A stretch of DNA of 64,000 bases. It comes from Hetaerina americana (lineage: Eukaryota > Arthropoda > Insecta > Odonata > Calopterygidae). The notes under the pieces were generated by a model. The model saw only the letters and a program-made list of their open reading frames with translations, was not told where the DNA came from and searched no databases. The translations under genes were made by a program, and so were the position numbers. Of the stretch, positions 50,701 through 62,819 are shown one piece after another; the first letter of the stretch is position 1, and every line of letters begins with the position of its first letter. The stretch spans positions 124,001 through 188,000 of the forward strand of contig JAKTNV010000079.1 in the NCBI GenBank assembly GCA_022747635.1, given 5' to 3'.

Positions 50701-53700
50701 CCCAAGATGGGAAGAGGAAATATAGATATCTTAGATTTATGCAAGGTGAGATGGAAGGATAGCAGGGATTACTGGAGTGATAAGCTGGTGAATAAGTTAG
50801 AAATTAAAACTTCAATTCATGGATTTCGGCCATTGCAATAACAGATTTGTGAGCTGGTGCATTGTCTTGATGAAACAGCACTTTCTTCTTAGCCAAATGG
50901 GGTCACTTTTGCTTGATTTCTTCGCTCAAATGTTGCAATAAGTTCGCATAATACTCACCATCGATAGTTTTTCCTTTTTCAAGATGGTCAATGAAAATTA
51001 TCGCACACGCATCCCAAAAAACTGACGCCATGACCTTGCCTACAGATGAAATGGTCTTCGCTTTCTTTGGAGCTGGTTCTCCCTTCTGAATCCACTGTTT
51101 CGATTGCTCTTTTGTCTCGGGTGTGAAGTAATGGGCCCATGTTTCATCCATGATTATGAACCGGCATAAAAATTCTGCTTTGCTGCTGTGAAACTTTGCT
51201 GAACACTTCATTTAAACATCTTCACAACACTAGTTTTGCTCAAGTGTGAGCAAATGCAGCATCCATCTTGCACACAACTTTCGCATGTCTAAATTTTCAG
51301 TTAATATGTGATGTATCACACTTTTTGAAATACCTACTATGTCTGCTAGCTCATGCACTTTCAGTCGACGATCGTCCAGCATCACTTTGTGGATTTTCTT
51401 CACCTTTTTTTGGGTCGTCACGTAATTTGGCCAACCAATGCGATGCTCATTTTGACAGCTCGTACGGCCTCATTGAAACTCTGCTACCCAATATTTTACT
51501 GTTGTTAACAAAGGAGCAGACTCACCCATAGTAGAATCCAGTTCAGCTTTCATATTGGTTGGGCTGAGGTCTTTCAAATAAAAGTATTGTATCGCATAAT
51601 GATGGCCAATTTTCTCCATTTTCACAAATTCACTGGAAACAATTCACTGTTGATAGCTGCCAAACAAATACTAAACAACGTGGAATCTGCAAACTTGAAA
51701 CATATGCTTTATAGATTGTGTGCTTTCTAATAGAGTGATATTTTTTAAACAACTACTGCCATCTCTAGGTCAGGCCAGGTACCTATGGGACCACCCTCGT
51801 ACATGCTACCAAGCAATCATAAGGAAAAAGAAGTCAATAGGATATATGATCAGTTGGAGGACGTAATCATGTGTTTTTCTGCTGGAAAATATTTGATTGG
51901 GGATTGGAATGCCACAGTAGGCAAAGGAAGAGATGGTGATGAGGTGGGGGACTACAGTTTAGGCATAAGGAATGACCGCAGGGAGAAAGCAATTGAATTC
52001 TGCTGGAGGCAGGGGTTAGTCATCACCAATACTTGATTTAGACACCACAAAAGACGCAGGTATACATGGAAAATTCCAGGTGACTCAGAAAGGTATCAGG
52101 AAGATTATATTATGGTTAGGCACTGGTTTAGGAATAGTGTGATCAACTCACATAGCTTCCCGGGAGTAGATGTGGACTCTGATCACAATTTAGTCATTAT
52201 GAAGTGTCCAAGAAGTTCTCTCGGGTTTCCCACCGGGTCAGGTTGCAGTACACCGACGTTTCGAAGGCTGACTCTGCCATCGTCTTCAGGGTGAAGTGAA
52301 CCACTTCACCCTGAAGACGAAAACGTCGGTGTACTGCAACCTGACCCGGTGGGAAACCCGAGAGAACTTCTTGAATACCATACGCCGGGAAAACCTGAGA
52401 TCCTTCATTATGAAGTGTCCATTTCAAAAGGATTAAGTTAGGGCGGCGGGTAAGCAAATGGAATGTGGAAGCATTAACTGGATTGACAAGGAAGGTGTAT
52501 CAGCAGGCTGTAGAGAAAATCATGTATGATGGTGAAGAGCTGAGTACTATCAAAGCAAATGGTAATCAAGAAAGGGATATCGAAAGCCACAAAATAAACT
52601 ATACAAACCATTAATGGGAAAAGGACAAGGAAACCATGGATCAAGGATGAGATGATTAGAAAGATAGATGAGGAAAGAAAATGTAAACACAAAGTTGAGC
52701 AAAAAGAAGCGCAAAGAGTTAAATAATAAATTGATACAGGCAACAAATGAAGCAAAAGAAGCATGGTGAAAGATGCAGTGCAAGAATATCAAAAGTTTGC
52801 AGAGGAAGGGTGAAATTGATGCGCTATACAAGAAGTTTAAAACACTATCGGGAGTTAAAAAGGGAAGATCTGTGTTAACAGTTAGGGATAAGTCGGGTGA
52901 GATAATCGTTTAAATAGAAAATATCAAAGACAGATGTAAGGAATATATTGGAGAACTGTATGGTAAAAAACTTAGGCCAGCAAGTATAGACATAGAAAGA
53001 GAACATGACGTGGATGAAGATAGCCGAGGTCCAGGCATACTCAACGATGAGATAGAAAGGGCATAAAGGGAGATGAAATCAAATAAGGCCATGGTGGTAG
53101 GCAACATTTGCCACTGCTTAAAGGTTAAGGAAAATGTGGCAGGTAAAGTCTATATGGACTGATTTGTGGTATCTATGAGAGAGGAATGTGGCTGGAAAAC
53201 TTTGTGAGATCAGTGTTAGTTCCTATTCAAAAAAAGGTAAATGCTACATCATGTGAGGACTACAAAACAATAAGTTTGATTTTGCATGCAGTTAAAATGG
53301 TTCCGAGGATGATCAACAAGGGAATGGGGAGCAGGGTAAATGATTACTTAGGTGATGATCAGTTTGGGTTCAGGAAGGGGAGAGGCACATGTGATGTCAT
53401 TGCAGTAATGAAGTCAGTGACAGAGAGGAACATAGAATACAATCAGGATTTATTTGTATGTTTAGTGGATTTTGATTAGTGGTTTGGTAAGATTTTTTGG
53501 TGAATTGAAAAAAAAACCATTACATATGAAACTCTTATTCTTTAGACTGTGTAGTTGATGCTGATGATGGGTCATTTGTTTAAAATTAAGCTTTAATTTT
53601 AAATGTGTGACTAAGATATATTTAAGTGACTATGTATAAAATATTATTAATTCAATACTTAAAACTATACATGCGTCATAAATGAGCTATCTAATTGTGA

Positions 53701-56700
53701 AATATTTATTTCAGGTCATTTCATCAACTTTGATGTAAATGAGTGCCACACAAACAGACATTTTTGTAATAAAATTTGGCAAGCTACCAAATATGTGGTG
53801 CTTTGCCATGAAAAATTTCTCCCAACTCTTCCGTTTATGTTTAACAGTGAAAGTTTTTCTGTTGATGGATTGGGCCTTATGGAGCAATGGATCCTAAGCC
53901 GATTTCATCATGCTTTAAGTGATATTGTGAGAGGGCTTGAGACTGTCAACCTTCATTTATGCACTGCTGCCATCAAGAATTTTATCCATTATGAATTCTG
54001 TGATGTATATTTGGTAAGTTCTCAAGATTTTAGATTTGAAATGCTCATTTAGGAGACATCCATTTTATTGCATGCATATGCAAGAGGAAGGGTATGATCA
54101 GATTAGTAAAGGAATGAGCATTGAATAAAGAAGAATGAATAATGGGGAGATATTTATCATCAGTCCCTCCTTTTAGCTCATTCACAAACAGGAAATGGAT
54201 AGAGGAGTCTCAGGAATATTACTAGTGAGAATGTTAGTACTTGGCTGTCTAAAAAAAATCAGATTTGTGTATGATAAACTTCTACTAAACATCTACCTCT
54301 TTACCACAAAACCACCTTATGATGTATGGCAGGAAGTGTAAGAATAAGTGGATTTCAGCATTTAACTTGCTCTCTCACAGGTTGGCTTTTGTTGTCATGA
54401 GACATTATTTGCACCCAAGGACATATCATCAGGAATACTGATGCAAAACTGAAGATTTTATTTTTTTTAGTACCCTGCAAGCCACCGCTAGGTTGTGGTA
54501 AGGGGTTATTACACACCAGACTACCCTTGACTCAAAATATCTTTCCCGCCCTGCGCAGCTGGACAAATGTTATTTTATTCTGTTTCCTTATTGTTTGTGA
54601 GAAAAATTACTTCTTAAATCTATCTATTCTACTATCTATCTCTCAAATTTTATTGGCGTGATCTATCCTACTGTGGTATGATAGAGCTAATAACACATTT
54701 TCAACATCATTGGTAAAGAGACATCCGTCTGAATTAGGCAAGAGATTTAATCTGTAATTTAACCTTTGCTCTGTGACTGATTCACAGCCTAGCTACTCTA
54801 ATGTTTTGGATATGCTATAAGTTTATCATAACAACGTTTTACAAATCAAGCTCCTCTATGCTACATGCAATCCAATTCGGCAATCAGTCAAACTTCTGAG
54901 GATCCCATATATTAGTAGCATATTCTATGAGGTCTAAACAGCAAAAGATAGCATTTCTCTTAGACCTTTTCATCGCATTTCCCCAACACACTTCTAATAG
55001 ATCCTTATTTTTTGTAAGCTTTCCCACTTATTCCCCACATGTTTCACCCAGGAGAGGTGATGAGTGAGGGTAACACCTTAGTGTTTAATCAATTCTACAC
55101 TTTCTATTTTGGTGTTCCTGATGCAGTAGGTGCTCGGGAGAGAATTGCTCTTTTTCCAAAAATTCATCACAATGCCGTTTTTTAAGTTTAATTCTAATTG
55201 CAATGTGTCACACCAGCATTTTATAGCCATTCGGTCATCTTCTAAAGCTGCTTTGTCCTCAGGATTATGGATACACCAGTAAACCACTGCATCGTCGACA
55301 AATAAACATATCTTACTATTAACACTGGAGTTAATGTTGTTAGCATGAATAAGGAATTAAAGGAGTCTGATAACACTTTCCTGGGAACACCAGAAGTGAC
55401 TTCCATTGCATTTGAACAAACACTATCTAAGACTACTCTTCGTACCCGGCCAAAAGTCTTGATCCAGCCCAGGATATTTTTATCTTTGCCCTATGCCTGT
55501 AGCTTTGTGAGGAGTTTACTATGAGGTACTTAGTCAAAAATCTTTTTCAAAACTAGAAAAACCATATCCACTGAAACATTACCCTCTCTTCCGAGCTAAG
55601 GATATTATGAACAAAAAGTGCAAATTGTGTCTCACAGAATTTACCCTTTCAGAAATCATTCTGGTTATTCATGGACATCTCCTGATTATCGAAGTTCTGA
55701 GCAATCAGAGATCATAATAGTAGGAAACCGTAGGCACTTTAGAAATGTTAAAAACATTGAATTTACAAGTTGTAACAAAATCAGACGTTGCAAGGATATT
55801 AGGTATAATTGTAGGTGTGTGTGTTGGTTGGTGGTTTGAGTGTTTGCATGTGTGTGGGGTGTGTGTGTTCTTGTATGAGTATATGCCTTGTTTTGTTTGC
55901 AGATGGTGTGAATTTGTGGCTATTGCATGCGGTTCTTTTTTATTTCTTAATTATGGGTTGTGTCCTAACACCCCCTGGCACACGCCCTTGCGGCGGTTTG
56001 CGGGGTATTTAGTAGATGTAGATGAAGTATCTCACCATCAAACTAGCAGTTATATGTACCATGACCTTGTATGATATGGATGTGAGGAAAATAGGTCTGT
56101 AATTGCTCAGTTCCTCCTTGTCTCCATTTTTAAATATGGAAGTTACATTAGCCAATTTCCAATGACTGGGAACCTTGCAATCTACTAGCAATTTCTTAAA
56201 TATTATTTCTAGATACAGTGCGATTTCCAAAGCTAGTTCCTTATATATTTCTACGTATGGTGCCTCGTGGAAAAAATACGCATGTTTTTGCCAGACTCAC
56301 CTGGATACGCTGTGGGAATTTCTAAGCTTGACTACTGAATCAATGTGCCTTAGGAAAATCAATTGAATGGCAAAATTTTTCAGATGTAAAAGTTAATATT
56401 AATTAAGGAGGATTTATTTTTGAACAAAATAGGGTGATAATTGAGGATAAAGGAATTTTAACAATGGAATCATTTTTATCTTTTTATTTAAGAGATTCTA
56501 TATGTTAAAGTAGCTAATAGAAAGGCCTATAATTTAATATTTTCATATTGACTTTGTTTATGTAAGTACCTAATTGTTCAAGGTCAATGAGTTGAATTAG
56601 ACACAAGTCTAATATAGAGGTCTGAGTCGAGAACTACAGGGCCCGTACAATAAGTAACGGAACTGGTTCCAAATATCAAAATTTATTGCAATTATCATTA

Positions 56701-59700
56701 CAATTACTTAATAATCTTCAAAATGCATTCCTACTGCATCAATACACTTAGTTCGGTGTGTCTGCCACTCGTCAAAAGCCCGCTGGAGGTCGGTTTCCAG
56801 AATACTGTTGAGAGCCTTTGTCGTCGCCGCTTGAACGGCCTCAATGGAGTCGAACTGATATCCTTTGAGCTCCTTTTTAGCTGTCCTTTCAGATAATAAC
56901 GTTGTCGAGAAAATCTTTATCTTCCCGGATGCAGTCCAAAATTTCTTGCGAAATTTCCACCCGCGACAGTTTTTGTTCTTCGCTCAAGACTTTCGGCACC
57001 AGCTTCGCTTACACTTTCCTCATGGCAAGATCCTCTGTTTCAATGGTGTGGATGGTACCGACTGAAAGGCTGGTCTCCTCACTGATAAGGGCGATGGTTA
57101 AATGCCGGTCAGAGACCAAAACGTTTTTCACTTTGGCCACCTGAGCATGCCCGACGGTCTTCGACGAGCTCCCGGCCTTCCTTAAACATTTTATGCCTCT
57201 CAAAAACTATTGTGCAGCTTAAGGCATCATCCCCATTAGCCTGTTTAATGAGTTCAAATGTCTTCAATAGGGATTTCCCGAGTTTAACGCAAAACTTAAC
57301 AGCGTAATATTGCTAGACAGTGCGCTCCTTGCTGGCGCGACAACACCACAAACAATCACACATTACAAAAGTCCACCTCCTGTCTCAACGCATGGCCGGA
57401 GGCGACTGAACTAAAGTGCACCTGAGTGGTGGGGGATCCCTCTACTGAGCCGACCAGTCAGACCCCCATCCACGGCTCCGTTGAGGCTACAGCAAACCAG
57501 TCATGATACTTATTGTACGGACCCTGTACTTATCCTAAAAGTTAATTCACTTTTTAAATATGAGTTGGGTAAGCATAGGAGTTTAAATAATCCATTCAAA
57601 TCAGCATTCATATTTGTGTATCATATTATTTTATGTAATTATTTACATTTTGAAACCTTTTTCAAATGTTTAACTTTACATTCAGGAAACTACCAAAGGC
57701 CTTTTCAGGGATTTCAAAGAAAAAGAAAATCATTCTGAAACCAAAAGAGATGCAATGGACGCAGTATTGAAAACTTTAAGGTTTTGCCTGGCTTCATCTA
57801 TTCAATCATTTGCACCATTTATGCCATTCATTGCTGAAGAACTTTACCAGCAACTCACTGCATTGAGTTCACCAACTCAAGAAGTTCCAGAAAGCATTTT
57901 CTTGACAGAATTCCCAAAAATAGAAAAGGTAAGCTTTGTAAAAACATCTCATTGAACATATTTATTGTTTGTGTAAAAATTAGTAAGCGACTAAATATAT
58001 TTATTTAATCATGTCAATCAAAGAATTTGATAGGAATAAGCAAATGAACACTGCTCCATCGGACAAAATTAGAAGTGGGGATTCAAATCAAAATTGTAAT
58101 GGAATAATGTGAATTTCATTTTCTTTGGTACCTTGCATATAATCATTTATCATGATGCCATGATATGTCAGTCAGCAAATATCTAAGAACAACATTTGTT
58201 ACACCATTTCTAAATGTTGTCATTTGGTAAACATTACAGTTTCAGGCTTAACTTTATGGAATCCTTCCTGATTTGGGTAGAACTTAACTTTGTGAAATTC
58301 CTTTATGATTTCATGATGTAGGTAGAAAAAGAATCTTTTCACTTCCACGTAAAGATTTAATACTAAACACGACCATGGTTTTGATGCTGCGCATTATCAT
58401 CATATCGTATGAAGTATTAAATCTTTATGTAGAAGTGCAAAGTTTCTTTTCCTACCCTCGTCATTCGGTAATATTGTTTTTCTCTTTTTTTAATTAAAAA
58501 GTATGATTTTGAGAGAAACAATTGAATCCACACCATCATTGTTTGATTGAAGATGTTAAAATAATATAACTATCGCAAAATGGTAGTTTTACTTGAATAA
58601 ATTGAACATATTAAATATGTTCTCCTATAGAATGTACACAGTTTAATTAACTATTGCATTTTTGAGGCTTAAATTGAATAAGGTTTGAAGGACTAATTTT
58701 TTTTCCTTGCTAAAACATTCATTAAACTTTTTGCTGACCATCCTGCTAGATATGGCTATGTAAAATTTGATCTTATCTCAATATGACTCAAAGTCTCTGA
58801 AATTTTCATGATATCTCCTTGTCTTAGAAAAATGCTTGAAAATTCCCAGTCTTCCTGGTTTCTAGCCCTAAGCACCCTTTTGGTTTAAAGGAATTCATTA
58901 TTAGTTTATATTCATTTATTGAAAACTGGGTTGCATTTATAATTGAATTGCAATTCAAATTGAATCGCATTCATGCCAAACAATAATAAGATGGGTCAGG
59001 AGGAGAAGGGTCCAAATATTCATTTTCTGAGTTGATTCATTCCATTATTCCATTTTTGTAAGTTATTGATATTTCAGAAATAAAATGCAGCTTCGGCTTC
59101 CATTAAAGAAATTCTTCATTATTCACCATATGGTGTATATTGCTTGTTGAGTGATGAAGGAGACAGTAATCTGATTCTGATGTGATATGTATGGATCACA
59201 AATGTGTTTTATTTGTTTAATATCCTCCATTTTTAGTGGAAAGTATTACAGAACAAACAGTTGGAAGAAAATGTAAAATTAATTATGGAAATAGTGTTGG
59301 CCCTGCGCAGGTTGCAAGCAGAAAATGGACTTAAGAAGAAAGATGCCCGCAGTTGTAAGTAATAGGTTGGAGTTTTATATTCATGTTGGTTTACTATGGT
59401 TCTTTGATATGTAGTGGAGGAAAGTATTAGGAACCCTTCATTTTATTTTGTCCAAAAGTTTTTTCATCTAGTGGTAATAAAAAACGTAAACGTTTTGTTA
59501 TAATTATAAAAGTGAAATAGTTTTGTTCATTCTATAACCTGATGTATATTTCTTCTGAAATGTAATTTGTATTTCATCTGTAAATACTTGTGTATTCATA
59601 TGTGTACAAATTTTTTCATATGTATTTTTACCTATTTTGAAACCTATGGGCAGAGTAAATGGCAGTGATACTTTATTCTCAAGTGTTTTTCAGCTCTTAG

Positions 59701-62536
59701 CATTTAAATAATGCCCTCGCTATTGATGTGTCTAAACTATTTTAATATATGTCTAAACTACTGATTCAGTTGTTAATGTTTTTTTAATCACTTTCTTTAA
59801 AAATTACAAAGGTCATGTGCAGTTTACTTCTGCCCAAGATGTGGAGAATATGAAACCTTTAATGAAACAGGTACAGTCCCTGACGAATTGCACTGATGTA
59901 TCCTTTGGATTGGATGGAGGAAATTCATCAAGAAGAGTCTCTGCAGAATTAGGAAATTGTATTGTGTACTTAAGTTTTCCTGAAGTAAGTACCGAAATTA
60001 AATGTTTATAATTAATTCCTACTTGAAATCAATCCTAGGGGACTTACTTATGGCAGCTTACGTTTTATGCACATAGTGCTAAATTCCAGATAGTTTTACT
60101 CTAATTCAGCTGCATTATTTTAGTTATTTTTTCTGTGCTGCTTGGATTCTTTAAAAGAAGAAAAGCTATAATTTACTGATATTTTCCCTGAAGGAGGATA
60201 TTTTCCCTTTCTGCTAATAATGATTAGGAGCAGGGGCATGTAGTCTTAGTCTATATAGTTTATTAGTTTCTTAGATTAAATTATATTATATTTTGGAAAT
60301 TCTTTATATTATGATTAGCATAATAGCACATAAATGCAATTCCCAAAAGCTCATAATCCAGTTATCCATTCATTTCCAGAAATAAATGAATATTAATGAG
60401 TTATTTTGCCAGTTATCTACTATGATGCTCTTATTCATTATTTTTTCATCTGAATTGTTTATATATCTGTATGAGAATCATTCGATAAAAATTATCATAA
60501 TTTTTATTTGTATAATTTATTGGTCAAAATTTATATCTGTTATATTGTTATTTAAATGTATATTTGTGGTAAAAGGTTATTTTATTTGACTCCAATATTG
60601 TAGCAGCCATTACAAGTTGAAAAATGTTCAGTTCACATACACCAGCTTCTAGTGATGAAAAATACCTTCCACAAAGGTGCTTTTCTTCATTAAGTAACAA
60701 GAAAAAGTCATGTGAGGTTAGGTCTGGAATATTAAGTGGATGGGGAACACACTTCACATAGATTTTTGCTTGATAATCATGATTTCATGGCAGCTCTCAT
60801 GGAACCCACCATGCACAAATGCATCTTATGCAATTTTCCTATTACCAACATCTAGGTGGTACTCAATGAAAATTTCAATATTTCTGACAGTGCTCTTAAC
60901 ATTATTTAATGATCTTCTCTCACAATGGCTGCAGCAGTGTTAATATATACTTCTGTAAAGGCAGTGACTTGAGCTTTTAGTCCACCTTCCTTTAATATTG
61001 GTTGTCTTTCCTCTTTATATATTTTAAACCATCTTTTAGCTGTGCTATTGGGAAGAGCAGAACTTGGAATAGCTGCTGCTGATCTGGAATACTAGAGTCA
61101 AATTAAGGAAACTTCTACCAAATATGCATTGAGATAACAAGTAACATGAAATGAAATTTTTACATAATAAATTATGAAAATAAAAAAATTATTGATCTTT
61201 TTATTGAACAGATCCTGTTCATGTTTATCAGAGGTATCATGTCCACTCCTCATTGGTGGTAAATTCTTGCTTCAAAGCTCTTTTTTAATATTTGTTCAAT
61301 GATTTCTTAAAAACATTGAGTTTTCATGTACATGATAAACCTGCGTAGTTATTCTAAATGTTTCTACCTCATTAGTTCAGGTTTTCATGAAAGAGTGTCT
61401 AGCAATTAGGAAATTCAGAAAATTGTTAGAGTTATAAGGGTTTTGAGAGGGTATATGAATAAATATGATAGCGTAATTTTTCTATGATAAAAGATTAAAC
61501 CAATCTATAAACTGAGAATTGAATTAAGTGCTATGGGAAATATCCCAGGAAATGGCTTTACATATCCTGTCCTTAACATTCATACTGTCATCGTCAGTTG
61601 TAATTTCTTTCATTGTTTAGGTTACCTAGTACAGTTGGTTCTACAATCAACTATATTGGTTGATTCTGGTATATAATCATATGCTGGATGTTACCTTTTA
61701 GCTAACAGTTTAATTATTTTTCTGTGATATGTCTACCTTCCAGACTTTCATCCAACCCAGAACATTACTAATAGACAATAAAGCTGAAAAAGAAGAGAAA
61801 TTAAACAAGCAACTTCAGAAATTGCTCAAAATGATGGAATCATCAAGTTACAAAACACAAGTTCCAGCACACATTCAAAAATCTCATGAGGAAAAGGTAA
61901 TTATTATACAAAGTATTTATATGGCCTTCATATAAAATTTCATTATTGAATCAATGTCGCACAATTTACAATGTTGGTCTGGTCGATCACAAAATTTCTA
62001 TTTTATAATTCAGGCAAACTTGTTTTTAGCATTGTAAGTACATACTCTGATAGTGGAAATACTCCATTAAGTATGAAATAACCTTGCCTTTTTGGAAATT
62101 CATTTCAATGTTAATTAAGGTAGAGAAAGCACTATGCATGAAGATTTGGTGATCCCTGTTTTTACCTTTCGAACATCCAGGATTATACATAAATGTAGAG
62201 GCTAAGACAAAAAGTTATACCATCAAAGCAAAAGTACTTTGGTATAAATCAAATAATACAATACTATATATTACTCTTTAGAAGTGATATCTTTCAGGGT
62301 CCGGTATGTGTCCAAGGGTTTCTGGAAATAGGAATTTCTGTATTTCCTATGATCTACTCGCTTCACATGATAGATTACATTTTTCTGCACCCCTATTTTT
62401 ATTTCTTTTTAAAAACACTAAAGATTCATTATGAATAAAGTCATTCTCCTGCAGCAGTGAAGAACATTTTACCCATAATCAGGTCAATTTTATTGTTTAC
62501 CTTGAGTTTTTACTCATTATTTCCATTGTATATTAT

Positions 62537-62625
<89 letters not shown>

Positions 62626-62626
62626 G

Positions 62627-62696
<70 letters not shown>

Positions 62697-62743
62697 CATA
62701 TATACATATATATAATACACACACATATATACATATATATAAT

Positions 62744-62819
<76 letters not shown>

